From Rikenellaceae bacterium (GTDB lineage Bacteria; Bacteroidota; Bacteroidia; Bacteroidales; Rikenellaceae), in NCBI GenBank assembly GCA_015059685.1, contig SUZW01000006.1, positions 1-64,000 on the forward strand: a stretch of DNA of 64,000 bases. Reading direction: 5' to 3'. The notes beneath the pieces are model-generated. The model did not search any database. It was given only the letters and a program-made list of their open reading frames with translations, and was not told the origin of the DNA. Made by a program: the position numbers and the translations under genes. Shown piece after piece: positions 7,530 through 16,869 of the stretch (its first letter is position 1; the number at the start of each line of letters is the position of its first letter).

Positions 7530-8348
7530 CTATTTGAATGGCGAGTCCGGCTCCTTCGACATAACCCAGTAGAATATGCGGTCGAGGAGTCCCGGTGCAA
7601 ACTTCTTCACAAAGTGCGTTGCACGACCCTCCGACTCCATCAAACAAAGACGCTTGCGCTTGGCAATGCCCTTTGCGACAATGCGGGCAACCTCCTCGGC
7701 AGTCATCATCTTGCCCTCCTCACGAGGCGTAGAGCCCTGCTGTGAGCCGTCGGCTACGAGAGCCGAGAAACGAACATTCGAGGCGGTGAAGCCCGGGCAG
7801 GCAACCATCACATGCAACCCCTTCTTGATATTCTCGATACGGATAGTCTCGAGCAGACCTGTCATAGCATACTTCGATGCCGAGTAGCCCGTGCGACCCG
7901 GCAGACCGTGCAGACCTGCTACCGACGATATGCCCACGAGTGAGCCCTTCGAGGCCTGCAGATATGGCAGGGCATACTTGGCGCAATAGACCGTACCCCA
8001 GAAATTGACATCCATCAAGCGGTGCAAGACACTTAAATCTACATCGTCGAATATGGCACGCATCGAGATGCCGGCATTGCAAATCAGCACATCTATGCCC
8101 CCAAAAGCCTCGACAGCCTTGTTGATAAGTTGCTTGCAATCCTCCTCCTTTGTTACATCGGTTGCACGGTAGGCAGCCTCGCCACCCTCATTTTGGATAA
8201 TCTGCGTAAGCAACGACAGCTTCTCCTCGTTGCGGGCACCAAGTACCACCTTTGCCCCCATCTTCGAGTAGAGTCGTGCCATAGCCTCGCCAATACCCGA
8301 CGATGCACCCGTAATAACTACAACCTTTCCGTTAAGCGATTTTTTCAT
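7530..8348 (-). CDS. Short-chain dehydrogenase/reductase
   Basis: This classical SDR of 272 residues has the cofactor motif TGASSGIG (13-20), NAG (91-93), a catalytic Ser near 141 and the YxxxK pair Y155/K159 (GYSASK). It would reduce a carbonyl or oxidise an alcohol with NAD(P)H; the basic GARN after the second strand suggests NADP(H). The substrate is unknown. The C-terminal extension (after about 215, ending in EPDSPFK) resembles membrane-associated SDRs of unknown substrate. It follows the metallo-hydrolase by 7 bases and is probably co-transcribed with it. Confidence 0.85.
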   Translation of the reverse strand: MKKSLNGKVVVITGASSGIGEAMARLYSKMGAKVVLGARNEEKLSLLTQIIQNEGGEAAYRATDVTKEEDCKQLINKAVEAFGGIDVLICNAGISMRAIFDDVDLSVLHRLMDVNFWGTVYCAKYALPYLQASKGSLVGISSVAGLHGLPGRTGYSASKYAMTGLLETIRIENIKKGLHVMVACPGFTASNVRFSALVADGSQQGSTPREEGKMMTAEEVARIVAKGIAKRKRLCLMESEGRATHFVKKFAPGLLDRIFYWVMSKEPDSPFK

Positions 8349-8355
8349 ACTATAC

Positions 8356-9150
8356 CTATTTTATATCTATACTCAATCCATCGTATGCGAGATAGACCCC
8401 CTCGGGCAGACGAGCCTCCGCCTCTGCGTGAAGACCTATCTCGTGTGACATGTGTGTCAAAAAAGCCTTCGCAGGCCCAACCTTGTCGATAATCTGCAAC
8501 GCCTCCTCGACCGAGAAGTGCGAGTCGTGAGCCTCCCAGCGCAGCGCATTTACGACCAAGAGCTTCACGCCCTGCAACTTCCGTAGCTCGCCCTCCTCTA
8601 TAGCTTTGAAATCGGTGAGGTATGCAAGCTCTCCTATGCGGAAGCCCGTAATCTCGAAGCGTGAGTGTTTGCCCTGTATAGGTACAAACTCCACGCCCTC
8701 AATCTCGAAGGGCTCGTTGCCGAACTCGTGTAACGCAATCTTCGGCACACCTCGATAGGGGTTTTCGCAGAAGGCGTAGTCGAAATCTTTGCGGACACAC
8801 TCGGCCGTATCGTGCGAGGCGTAGATATGTACCGTATGCACGGTGGGGTAGTCCACGAAGTTCAACGCCCGTACATCGTCGATGCCCCCGATATGGTCCT
8901 TATGCTTGTGCGTGAGCAGTATGGCAGAGATATTGCGTACACCTTCACGCAAGAGCTGCTGGCGGAAGTCCGGTCCGGCATCTATGATGAAACGCTTGTC
9001 GCCCACTTCGACCATTGCCGAGGTGCGCAGACGGTTGTCACGAGGGTCGCTCGAGCGACACACCCTGCATCCACACCCGATAAGCGGAACACCTTGCGAG
9101 GTGCCCGTACCGAGAAATGTTAGGCGTATATTTGGCTTCGAGATGACCAT
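8356..9150 (-). CDS. Metallo-beta-lactamase-fold hydrolase (PhnP-like)
   Basis: This 264-residue enzyme has an intact metal site THKHKDH (80-86) and a Cys-rich N-terminal motif GCGCRVC (25-31), as in PhnP-type phosphodiesterases, which bind an extra structural zinc there. It probably hydrolyses a cyclic or ester phosphodiester, but no phosphonate genes are near and the substrate is unknown. It is the first gene of a two-gene operon with the SDR and has a -7 box at 9180-9187. Confidence 0.8.
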   Translation of the reverse strand: MVISKPNIRLTFLGTGTSQGVPLIGCGCRVCRSSDPRDNRLRTSAMVEVGDKRFIIDAGPDFRQQLLREGVRNISAILLTHKHKDHIGGIDDVRALNFVDYPTVHTVHIYASHDTAECVRKDFDYAFCENPYRGVPKIALHEFGNEPFEIEGVEFVPIQGKHSRFEITGFRIGELAYLTDFKAIEEGELRKLQGVKLLVVNALRWEAHDSHFSVEEALQIIDKVGPAKAFLTHMSHEIGLHAEAEARLPEGVYLAYDGLSIDIK

Positions 9151-9179
9151 TTCGTCGTTTTTACCAATTATTTTGCCTA

Positions 9180-9187
9180 CAAAGATA
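9180..9187 (-). promoter_or_regulatory. Promoter box for the metallo-hydrolase/SDR pair
   Basis: TATCTTTG on the minus strand, 30 bases before the start codon, matches TAnnTTTG. It lies back to back with the ferredoxin promoter. Confidence 0.55.
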
Positions 9188-9194
9188 CAATTTT

Positions 9195-9225
9195 TTGGAG
9201 ATTTAAGAATAATGTTTTAATTTTG
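9195..9225 (+). promoter_or_regulatory. Ferredoxin promoter
   Basis: TTG (9195-9197), a 20-base spacer and TAATTTTG (9218-9225) match the Bacteroidetes consensus. The start codon at 9254 leaves a leader of roughly 20 bases. Confidence 0.65.
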
Positions 9226-9253
9226 TAGCAACAAATTTTAATATCAAACAATT

Positions 9254-9418
9254 ATGGCATATAAAATTTCTGATGCATGTGTTGCATGCGGTACATGTAT
9301 CGACGAGTGTCCTGTAGAGGCTATCACAGCCGGTGATATCTATGTTATCGACCCTGAGAAGTGCATCGAGTGTGGTGCATGTGCGGGGGTGTGTCCTTCA
9401 GAGGCAATCAGCTTGTAA
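9254..9418 (+). CDS. Small 2[4Fe-4S] ferredoxin
   Basis: This 54-residue protein carries two clostridial-type cluster motifs: C9-x2-C12-x2-C15-x3-C19-P and C37-x2-C40-x2-C43-x3-C47-P. It is a low-potential electron carrier in the cytosol, of the kind that serves pyruvate:ferredoxin oxidoreductase or hydrogenase in anaerobes. It is monocistronic with its own promoter. The length is normal for this ferredoxin class. Confidence 0.95.
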   Translation: MAYKISDACVACGTCIDECPVEAITAGDIYVIDPEKCIECGACAGVCPSEAISL

Positions 9419-9532
9419 TTTGAAGCCGTCTAACAAGGCTCTTTTGGCACTGCTCTTCGGATAGCGAAATGCTCACATACCTCGCTACCTCGTTTAGCAC
9501 AAAAATAGCTTCTGTTAATCAACTTCAAGCAA

Positions 9533-9559
9533 AAAGGTGTGTTCATCGAACACACCTTT
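9533..9559 (-). terminator. Terminator of the beta-barrel gene
   Basis: A 12-bp perfect hairpin (AAAGGTGTGTTC / GAACACACCTTT, 3-base loop) is followed on the minus strand by TTTTTG, just after the stop of the 9584 gene. Confidence 0.8.
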
Positions 9560-9583
9560 CTTCTCTATCTCTATCACGACCCT

Positions 9584-12500
9584 CTATCGTCGAGGACCCC
9601 ACCAGCCACCGCCACCGCTGCGGCTCATACCTACGGCACCCTTCGACTCTTTGTATCCGTAGTCCGACATCTTGGTCGAGCCCTTCTTGCCGAAGTGGCG
9701 AAGGTTATATACGAACTGCACCGAGAAGTAGCGACCTATACAGCTGTTCCACGAATTCTGCGTATATCCCGAGCCTGTAGTGCGGGCAAACGATGTGTTC
9801 TGGTTGAAGATATCGTTCACGCCAATCTGTATCTCGCCACGCTTATTCTTGAAGAGCTTGTAACCGAGATATAGATTACATAGTACATAGTCCTCGTTAT
9901 ACTTGTTCGTGAAACCGATATACTGCACATACGATACGGCAGCCGTAAGGGTCACACGCTTGAGGAATGTCCACTTTACATTGCCGTTTACCGAGTGGTT
10001 GAAGTAGTTGTTCTTCTCGGTCTGACCGATGGTGTTCCACGCCTCGTTGTATGTTCCACGCCACGACACCGTAAAGTCGATATTTTCGGAGATATTGCTA
10101 CCGAGCGTTACGCCTGCATCGTAGCCGATGTTGTTGGCGAGGTTGCGCTCGAAACGCTCACTATCAGGCTTGCTCTTGTCGAACATATTGTTCAAGACCT
10201 CCTCGGCAGTGTTGCCCAAGTAGTATGCCGACGGCACACGATTGTACGATACGCCACCCATAATATTGAGGTTACACTTCATAAACGACAATGGCACTCC
10301 GAGCGACACATGGGTACGCAGGCTGGTGTAGCCATCGAGGTTTTCGTACGAGGCAATCTGATTTGGTCGATATGGGTCGCCATTTTTATCCTTCGGAATA
10401 CCGAAGCCGTCAGGAAGGTCCCAGCCTTCGCTGTTGTTGAACACCGAGGTCGAGATGTAGTCCTGCTGCAACTGCGCATTGAACATCCACATAAAGGTTA
10501 TGCCCTTATCGACCTTCGAGAGGTTGTAGTGTGCCGAGAGGTTGTGTGCAAATGCAGGGTTAAGGTTGGTATTGCCGACGCTTATATACTGCGGATTTGA
10601 CACATCGTAGATGCTCTGCAGCTGCGTAACCGAAGGGTTGTCGGTCCACGAGCGGAGGAACACTCGGAGTGTATTCTCACGGTTGAAGGCGAGGTTTGCC
10701 ATCGCAAAGTATGAGAAGTTGTCGTAGTTCTTGTTAATCTTGTCGCCCTGCTCACCGATGATGTTGCCATCGAGCTCGGAACGCTGGTACGAGAGGTTTA
10801 CAACCACGGTATTTCTGCTCTTCGAGTAGCGGAAGCCCGGGCCGACACGATGTGTCCAGAAGCCACTCTGGTACTTCTGTGTCATACTTGGGTTTTCGAC
10901 TTGGTTGCCCCACTTGCTGTCGGTGTAGAATGTGTTTTTGTCGTTCACCTCATTCTCGTAGCCCATACGATACTGCAAGGAGAACTGCGCATACTGCGAC
11001 AAAGGCTCGTTGTAGGTTACATTTGCACGGATGGTGTACTCCTCGTTAGGACGATGGATGTACTGGTAGAGTGGCGAGTAGAGCGATGGGTACAACGGGT
11101 TGCCATTTGCATCCAATGCTCCCATATCGTACCACGACTTGCCCTCACCAAAGTACTTCTCGTACTCGGTCTGGTAGTCGGGGTTTTTGTATGGAATACC
11201 ACTCGCCTCGTTGGCTGCCGTGCGCTGCTCACGCTCGTTGTTCTGGTAGTTGAAACGACCATCTACGGTGAGCGTACGACCCGGCTTGCCGAGCTTGAGT
11301 CGCAACTGCAGGAACTCGTTGAAGTAGTAGGCGTACTGGTTGCTCCAATTGTAGGAGTTGGTGTATGAGAGTGGTTGAAGAGGTGCATTTGCGCTCTCCT
11401 CTGCATCGACATCTTCATTCTCACCGATGGTGTAACCTTCGGTTGTGGACTCCGGATTATTTCCCTGATAGGAGAAGTATGTACGCGACATGAGCGAAGC
11501 GTTGCGAGATATTTTCCAATCGAGTCGGGCATTGAAGCGGGCGTTGTAGTTTATCGTATTCGAGAGCCCCTGCTGCCACATATAACCGATAGGCATTGGA
11601 GCCTCGTACCACTTTTCGGTGCGGGAGTTGTTATCCGTGTCGGTGTGGTTGAAGAAGAGCGAGCCCTGGAACTTCACATTTTTGCGACGACCCCACTCGT
11701 CGGAGTAGTTGGCACCGACCGAGTTTACCAAGGCTATACCACTCTGTGGGCGCACCATATAGGAGCCTACGGCACGACGCATACCACGACCTCCGCCACC
11801 GCCTGTAGCACCACTTACACCGAGGATATCCTCGAATGAGAAGTTCTGCTGGTTGATGTTGTTGAACAGACCTATCAACGATACACGGGCATCGCCCTGG
11901 AAGAAGTTTACATTACCACCGACAATCCATTTGTGACCCTTTGCCAACTCGTCGTCCGACTTCGGCTCGTAGCCATAGCCGGCATACATCTTACCGAATT
12001 GGCCTTGACGCATACCCTCCTTTGTGACGATGTTGATAGCCTTGTAGCCCTCGCCATCGTCCATACCCGAGAACTCGGCCTGGTCGCTCAACTTGTTGAA
12101 GACCTCAATTCTATCGACCGCCTCGGCAGGCAACGACTTAATGGCGGTATTGACATCCTCACCGAAGAACTCCTTGCCATCGACAAATATCTTCTTTATG
12201 GTCTCGCCCTGCGCCTCGAGTGAGCCGTTGTTCATAGTGATACCAGGCATCTTCTTCAAGAGACCCTCGACATCAGCATCGTTTGCCACCTTGAAGGCTC
12301 CGGCACTATAACTCAATGTGTCGCCATTCTGCGATGTGCGCAACGCCTTCACGGTCTTCACGACTGTTTCGATGCGCTCGGCCTGCTCGGTCATCACAAT
12401 CTTACCGAGCGAGAGTGTCGCAGCCGAGAGCTTGAACTGCTTGGTTGTATCCTTGTAGCCAATGAATGATGCTACGAGGGTGTAGCTGCCATACGACAAC

Positions 12501-12703
12501 CCCTGAATTGCTACATATCCCTCGGCCCCCGAGGTGTAGTACTTCTTCTTGTCGGGTGTAGCCGTAGGGTAGATCTCTACCACGGCACCCATCACACCCT
12601 GCTTGGCCTGTGAGTCGATTAACGAGAGGGTTACTTTGCCGGTCTGCGCCATGGCCGACCACGCCATAACCAACATTGAGAGTAGAACGATAAATCGTTT
12701 CAT
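9584..12703 (-). CDS. Outer-membrane beta-barrel protein, TonB-receptor-like
   Basis: This protein of about 1039 residues starts at MKRFIVLLS; an ATG 8 codons upstream is possible but weakens the signal peptide. After the signal peptide comes a carboxypeptidase-regulatory-like domain (about 20-95), a plug-like region (DVEGLLKKMPGITM, then the DGKEFFGEDVNTAIKSLP stretch) and a large C-terminal barrel of the OMP_b-brl_3 type rich in aromatic strand ends. Glycine-rich patches occur (GGGGGRGMRR, and GGGGWWGPRR at the end). There is no SusD-like partner, so it is not a typical glycan-uptake pair. The ligand is unknown. The gene is alone between its promoter and terminator. Confidence 0.8.
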   Translation of the reverse strand: MKRFIVLLSMLVMAWSAMAQTGKVTLSLIDSQAKQGVMGAVVEIYPTATPDKKKYYTSGAEGYVAIQGLSYGSYTLVASFIGYKDTTKQFKLSAATLSLGKIVMTEQAERIETVVKTVKALRTSQNGDTLSYSAGAFKVANDADVEGLLKKMPGITMNNGSLEAQGETIKKIFVDGKEFFGEDVNTAIKSLPAEAVDRIEVFNKLSDQAEFSGMDDGEGYKAINIVTKEGMRQGQFGKMYAGYGYEPKSDDELAKGHKWIVGGNVNFFQGDARVSLIGLFNNINQQNFSFEDILGVSGATGGGGGRGMRRAVGSYMVRPQSGIALVNSVGANYSDEWGRRKNVKFQGSLFFNHTDTDNNSRTEKWYEAPMPIGYMWQQGLSNTINYNARFNARLDWKISRNASLMSRTYFSYQGNNPESTTEGYTIGENEDVDAEESANAPLQPLSYTNSYNWSNQYAYYFNEFLQLRLKLGKPGRTLTVDGRFNYQNNEREQRTAANEASGIPYKNPDYQTEYEKYFGEGKSWYDMGALDANGNPLYPSLYSPLYQYIHRPNEEYTIRANVTYNEPLSQYAQFSLQYRMGYENEVNDKNTFYTDSKWGNQVENPSMTQKYQSGFWTHRVGPGFRYSKSRNTVVVNLSYQRSELDGNIIGEQGDKINKNYDNFSYFAMANLAFNRENTLRVFLRSWTDNPSVTQLQSIYDVSNPQYISVGNTNLNPAFAHNLSAHYNLSKVDKGITFMWMFNAQLQQDYISTSVFNNSEGWDLPDGFGIPKDKNGDPYRPNQIASYENLDGYTSLRTHVSLGVPLSFMKCNLNIMGGVSYNRVPSAYYLGNTAEEVLNNMFDKSKPDSERFERNLANNIGYDAGVTLGSNISENIDFTVSWRGTYNEAWNTIGQTEKNNYFNHSVNGNVKWTFLKRVTLTAAVSYVQYIGFTNKYNEDYVLCNLYLGYKLFKNKRGEIQIGVNDIFNQNTSFARTTGSGYTQNSWNSCIGRYFSVQFVYNLRHFGKKGSTKMSDYGYKESKGAVGMSRSGGGGWWGPRR

Positions 12704-12738
12704 TATCAGATTTTTATGTTTATGCATTTTTTAGTACG

Positions 12739-12746
12739 CAAAAGTA
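12739..12746 (-). promoter_or_regulatory. -7 box for the beta-barrel gene
   Basis: TACTTTTG on the minus strand, 36 bases before the MKRF start codon, fits TAnnTTTG; no clear -33 TTG. Confidence 0.5.
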
Positions 12747-12856
12747 ATGAATATAATTTAATTATACTCATTAAATGGTGTGAATTGCCCTAAAATAGAG
12801 GGTGAAACGCCCGAAACAAGGTTTGTAAAGAGTGTTTGTGGTATCAGATAGCAAGA

Positions 12857-12894
12857 AAAAGGTTATCCGCCTCTTTGTTGTCGGATAACCTTTT
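12857..12894 (-). terminator. htpG terminator
   Basis: A 13-bp perfect hairpin (AAAAGGTTATCCG / CGGATAACCTTTT) with a 12-base loop, then TTTTTC on the minus strand, lies downstream of htpG. Confidence 0.8.
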
Positions 12895-12925
12895 ATCGAA
12901 AATTGCTGTAATTTAGCTCTTTTTG

Positions 12926-14992
12926 CTACTTGTTTGCCTCGATAAGTGAGATTGAGCGTTGGATAAAGTCCGAGAGGTTCTTGCCCTTCAACATTCCGTT
13001 CGAGAGGAGTGCGAGGTCGATAATCTGTCGCACCAAGGCGTTCTCCTTGCCAATCTCCTTGAGTCGTTCGTTGCGCTCGTCACGGAGCGTTACGACCTTC
13101 TTGGATAGCTCCTCACGCATATCCTTCTCCTCCTGCGTGAAATCCTCCTCCTTCTTATCCTTGGTCATCTCCTCGAAGCGACTCTCCTCGGCTACGGCTG
13201 CATCTATCTTCTTGGTGATGCTCTTGAGTTTGTCGCCATACGCCTTCTCCACCGAGTCGAGAATATCGATAACGATAGGGTGGTTGCCGTTCACCGCAAT
13301 AGTGAAGTTGTCCGGCATCTGGCCGTAGAAACGACTCATCTGGTCGCCCGACATCTTGGCCATATCCTTCATACGACGCATAAACTCGTTCTGCGTAATC
13401 ACGATAGGGGCATCGTCGGCCGACATAGCCTCGAACGAGATGTTGTAGCGAATATCGTCGTCGGTCGGAAGTTGGCTCTCGAATACGGGGCGCATAATCT
13501 CCTGCTGCGACTCGCTCAACGAAATCTTCTCGTTCTCCTTCTTGCGGATAAGGTGGTCGATAATGTCGCTATCTACACGCACGAAGCGGGTGTTTTCGTT
13601 CTTCTGCTCGTACCAATTTATGTAGTGGCTGTCGAGCTGTCCGTTCATCTCCAAGACATCGTAACCCTTCGCCTTTGCCGACTGAAGGAAGGAGTGCTTA
13701 CCCACGATATCGTCGGTGTAGAGGATGATGAGTTTGTCGTCTTTGTCGGTCTGCAAATCCTTCACGGCAGTGCAGTACTCCTCGGCTGTAAAGTATTTGC
13801 CTTCGGTGTTCTTCCACAACATACACTGCGCAGCCTTCTCGGCAAACTTCTCGTCGGTGAGGATGCCGTATTGGATAAAGATTTTCAGGTCGTCCCACTT
13901 CTGCTCGTACTCCGCACGCATCGAGGTAAACAACTCGTTCAGTCGCTCGGCAACCTTGCGGGTGATGTAGCCCGAAATCTTTTTGACATTGCTGTCACTC
14001 TGCAAGTATGAACGAGAAACATTCAACGGAATATCCGGTGAGTCGATAACACCGTGCAAGAGGGTCAAATATTCAGGTACAATGCCCTGCACCTCGTCGG
14101 TTACGAAAACTTGGTTGCAGTAGAGCTGAATTTTGTTCTTCTGGATCTCGAAGTTGTTGTGAATGCGAGGGAAGTACAAGATACCCGTCAAGTGGAACGG
14201 GTAGTCGATGTTCAGATGAATTGAGAACAGCGGCTCCTCGCTCATAGGGTACAACGCCTGATAGAATGCTTTGTACTGCTCCTCGGTGATATCCGCAGGC
14301 TTGCGGGTCCAGAGTGGCTCGGTGTCGTTTATGCGGTTATCCTTGTCAGTATCGACATACTTACCATCCTTCCACTCCTTGACTTTGCCAAAGATAATCG
14401 GTACGGGCAAGAAACGGCAATACTTGTTTAAGAGTTCGCCAACCTTGCTCTCCTCGGCATACTCGGCACACTCTTCGGAGAGGTGTAAGACGATGGTTGT
14501 GCCACGCTCACGCTTGTCCGAGAGCTCCTCCATCGAGTACTCGGGCGAGCCATCGCACGACCAATGCACCGAAGGCTTCTCGTTGTCGTAGGACTGGGTG
14601 AAAATCTCCACCTTGTCCGACACCATAAATGCCGAGTAGAAGCCCAAACCGAAGTGACCTATAATGGCCTGATTTTGGTATTTAGCCAAAAACTCCTCGG
14701 CTCCCGAGAAGGCAATTTGGTTGATGTAGCGATCAACCTCCTCGGCCGACATACCGATACCGTTGTCGGTTACCGAGAGGGTGCGAGCCTCCTTATCTAC
14801 GGCAATATGTACCGAGAGTTCGCCTGTCTCGCCTGCAAAGACACCTGTCGAGGCGAGAGTGCGCAACTTCTGCGTTGCATCTACGGCATTCGACACCAAC
14901 TCACGCAAGAATATCTCGTGGTCGGAGTATAAGAACTTCTTAATGACGGGGAAGATGTTTTCGGTCGTTACCCCAATTTTTCCGTTTTTCAT
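12926..14992 (-). CDS. htpG: Chaperone HtpG (bacterial Hsp90)
   Basis: This is an ATP-dependent dimeric chaperone. The N-terminal GHKL ATPase shows ELVSNAVDAT (31-40, catalytic Glu and Mg-binding Asn), DNGIGM (76-81) and GHFGLGFYS (112-120). The middle domain holds NVSRSYLQSD, which includes the catalytic Arg. The 688-residue length is slightly above E. coli HtpG because of a charged stretch around 590-650. No CIRCE inverted repeat is seen upstream, so heat regulation, if any, uses another system. Confidence 0.97.
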   Translation of the reverse strand: MKNGKIGVTTENIFPVIKKFLYSDHEIFLRELVSNAVDATQKLRTLASTGVFAGETGELSVHIAVDKEARTLSVTDNGIGMSAEEVDRYINQIAFSGAEEFLAKYQNQAIIGHFGLGFYSAFMVSDKVEIFTQSYDNEKPSVHWSCDGSPEYSMEELSDKRERGTTIVLHLSEECAEYAEESKVGELLNKYCRFLPVPIIFGKVKEWKDGKYVDTDKDNRINDTEPLWTRKPADITEEQYKAFYQALYPMSEEPLFSIHLNIDYPFHLTGILYFPRIHNNFEIQKNKIQLYCNQVFVTDEVQGIVPEYLTLLHGVIDSPDIPLNVSRSYLQSDSNVKKISGYITRKVAERLNELFTSMRAEYEQKWDDLKIFIQYGILTDEKFAEKAAQCMLWKNTEGKYFTAEEYCTAVKDLQTDKDDKLIILYTDDIVGKHSFLQSAKAKGYDVLEMNGQLDSHYINWYEQKNENTRFVRVDSDIIDHLIRKKENEKISLSESQQEIMRPVFESQLPTDDDIRYNISFEAMSADDAPIVITQNEFMRRMKDMAKMSGDQMSRFYGQMPDNFTIAVNGNHPIVIDILDSVEKAYGDKLKSITKKIDAAVAEESRFEEMTKDKKEEDFTQEEKDMREELSKKVVTLRDERNERLKEIGKENALVRQIIDLALLSNGMLKGKNLSDFIQRSISLIEANK

Positions 14993-15118
14993 AATCTTAT
15001 ATAGTTATTAGTTATTTTCGTTTTCGGAAATAGAGGTGTTCAAACCTTGTGCCATTTCTGTTTTTTACGATGTTGCGTCCTTTATGTCTGCCAAAGTGTC
15101 ACAATATATGACAAAAAA

Positions 15119-15137
15119 GGTGGGTCTTTAACCCACC
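15119..15137 (-). terminator. Terminator after the HAD gene
   Basis: GGTGGGT-CTTTA-ACCCACC overlaps the stop codon of the HAD gene and is followed by TTTTTTG on the minus strand. Confidence 0.7.
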
Positions 15138-15793
15138 AATTCTTCGAGTTGTGTCATACCCAGCTCCGTGAAGTCTTTGACGCATATAGAGGCACCGGCA
15201 CCTGCCAGCATCTCGACCGTTGCCGTGGTCAATATGCCTATACACTTGCAACCCGCTGCGACACCCGCTTTTATGCCATTTACGGCATCTTCAAAGACGA
15301 TGCACTCCTCGGGCTTCAGCCCCATACGCTCCACTGCCGTAGCAAATATCTCGGGGTGGGGCTTGCCGTGCGTTACATCGCTGCCACTTATCGAGGTGTC
15401 GATAATATCCTCGATGCCCAACTCCTTGATTATGAACTCCACATTCTCGCGACAGCCCGACGAGCCGATAGCGCACTTTATGCCCTTCGACTTTGCCAAG
15501 CGCAACAACTCCATAAGGCCTTTGATTGGCTCTACATGACCGCTGTACATATCACGATATACAGCCTCCTTCTCTTGGTTGAGAGTCTCAAATCCAAAAC
15601 GCTGACACTGCTCCTCGCCAATCATAATGCGAAATATATCGTTGCTGTGACGACCGTTCAAATCGAGCGACAACTCTGCAATAGGCGTGAGCCTCTTGCG
15701 ACGCAGGTACTCGTTGAACGACACGATATGGTAGGCCCAATTATCCACCAGCGTGCCATCCATATCGAAAACAAAACCTTTCAGTTGTGACAT
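15128..15793 (-). CDS. HAD phosphatase, beta-phosphoglucomutase subfamily
   Basis: This 221-residue HAD hydrolase has motif I DMDGT (10-14, nucleophile D10 and acid/base D12), motif II S111, motif III K144 and motif IV E168/D169. A helical cap follows motif I (about 20-85), as in beta-phosphoglucomutase and the glycerol-3-phosphatase/2-deoxyglucose-6-phosphatase group. It starts 6 bases after gpsA, so a role as glycerol-3-phosphate phosphatase is plausible, but the substrate is inference. It is the third gene of a ruvB-gpsA-HAD run. Confidence 0.85.
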   Translation of the reverse strand: MSQLKGFVFDMDGTLVDNWAYHIVSFNEYLRRKRLTPIAELSLDLNGRHSNDIFRIMIGEEQCQRFGFETLNQEKEAVYRDMYSGHVEPIKGLMELLRLAKSKGIKCAIGSSGCRENVEFIIKELGIEDIIDTSISGSDVTHGKPHPEIFATAVERMGLKPEECIVFEDAVNGIKAGVAAGCKCIGILTTATVEMLAGAGASICVKDFTELGMTQLEELVG

Positions 15794-15799
15794 ATTATA

Positions 15800-16852
15800 C
15801 TATTTTGTGTGGTCGAAAGTGAAGGCCTCCCACGGAAGTTCGGCATCTTTGCCGTTGTCGAGGACATCGTTTGCGTGGCACAACATCGGGAAGTCGGCAA
15901 GCGACACCAAGCCAAGCTCAGCCTTTCGATATACCGCCTTTGCGACACGACGAGCCACAACCAACGACTCCAAAGTTACACCGGCCAAGATATCGAGAGC
16001 CTCCTCGTAGGTTTTGCCCTCACCGAGCAAAATGCCAATCTTGCGGGTGCGACCGCCATAGACGGTCACATATAGGTCGCCAATGCCGATGTTGAGCGAG
16101 TCTTGCGCTCCGCCCTGCATCGCCATCAGACGAGTCATCTCACGAGTAGCCTGATAGAAGGCTCCCGCCTGCGAGTTGTAGTGCAAACCAGCACCCTCGC
16201 CGTGGTGGCGATTTACCAGACCGATAGTCATTGCAACAACCAAGGCGTAGGCGTTTTTCAGAGCCACGGCACTCTCTAAACCGATAACATCGTTTGTGAG
16301 CGAGATATGGTAGTACGATGTTGTCATCGCCTCCTTCATCATCTTCAATTCGGCCGTATTAACACCGCAGAAAGCCACCTCTGTCTGGTCGTGGAAGACC
16401 AACTCATACGATGTGCAAGGGCCTCCAACTGCGCAAATATGGCGGTCAATGCCCTTTGCAAGCAGATTTTTGCGCCAATAGTCAGGGTAGGATATGAGGG
16501 TGCCATCTTCGAGGTTAATCAAACCCTTTGTGACCGAGAGAACAGGTGTTGCAGGGTTGAGGTTTGCCAAAATCTCCTCGCCAAACCAATCTACGCCAAA
16601 CGACGATACGCCACCGATTACGAAGTCGCAACCCTCGACAGCCTTCTGCCAATCATCGACCTTGTAGTACTTTACTCCGGAAGGAAAATCTCGCTCGAAT
16701 TTAGGGTGACGATTTGTTGCAATGCAAGCGTCAATAATTTCGTTGTCGAGTGGGGAGCCCACCAAACGCACCTCGTGACCATTCTCTGCTGCCGGGAAGG
16801 CCAAAGCCGAACCCATCATACCAGAGCCGATAATTGTAATTACTTTTGACAT
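15800..16852 (-). CDS. gpsA: Glycerol-3-phosphate dehydrogenase, NAD(P)-dependent
   Basis: The enzyme converts dihydroxyacetone phosphate to sn-glycerol 3-phosphate, the backbone of phospholipids. The dinucleotide motif GSGMMG (9-14), the region VGGPCTSYE near 137-145 and the catalytic-Lys segment SAVALKNAYAL near 198-208 are visible. The 350 residues are slightly longer than E. coli GpsA. It lies 17 bases after ruvB and 6 bases before the HAD phosphatase. The sequence diverges somewhat from proteobacterial GpsA, so a related polyol-phosphate substrate cannot be fully excluded. Confidence 0.85.
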   Translation of the reverse strand: MSKVITIIGSGMMGSALAFPAAENGHEVRLVGSPLDNEIIDACIATNRHPKFERDFPSGVKYYKVDDWQKAVEGCDFVIGGVSSFGVDWFGEEILANLNPATPVLSVTKGLINLEDGTLISYPDYWRKNLLAKGIDRHICAVGGPCTSYELVFHDQTEVAFCGVNTAELKMMKEAMTTSYYHISLTNDVIGLESAVALKNAYALVVAMTIGLVNRHHGEGAGLHYNSQAGAFYQATREMTRLMAMQGGAQDSLNIGIGDLYVTVYGGRTRKIGILLGEGKTYEEALDILAGVTLESLVVARRVAKAVYRKAELGLVSLADFPMLCHANDVLDNGKDAELPWEAFTFDHTK

Positions 16853-16869
16853 ATTTTTTTATTTAGTGA

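Noticed and set aside
9584..12703. SusC of a polysaccharide utilisation locus
   Set aside because: No SusD-like lipoprotein, glycosidase or regulator is adjacent, and the barrel type differs.
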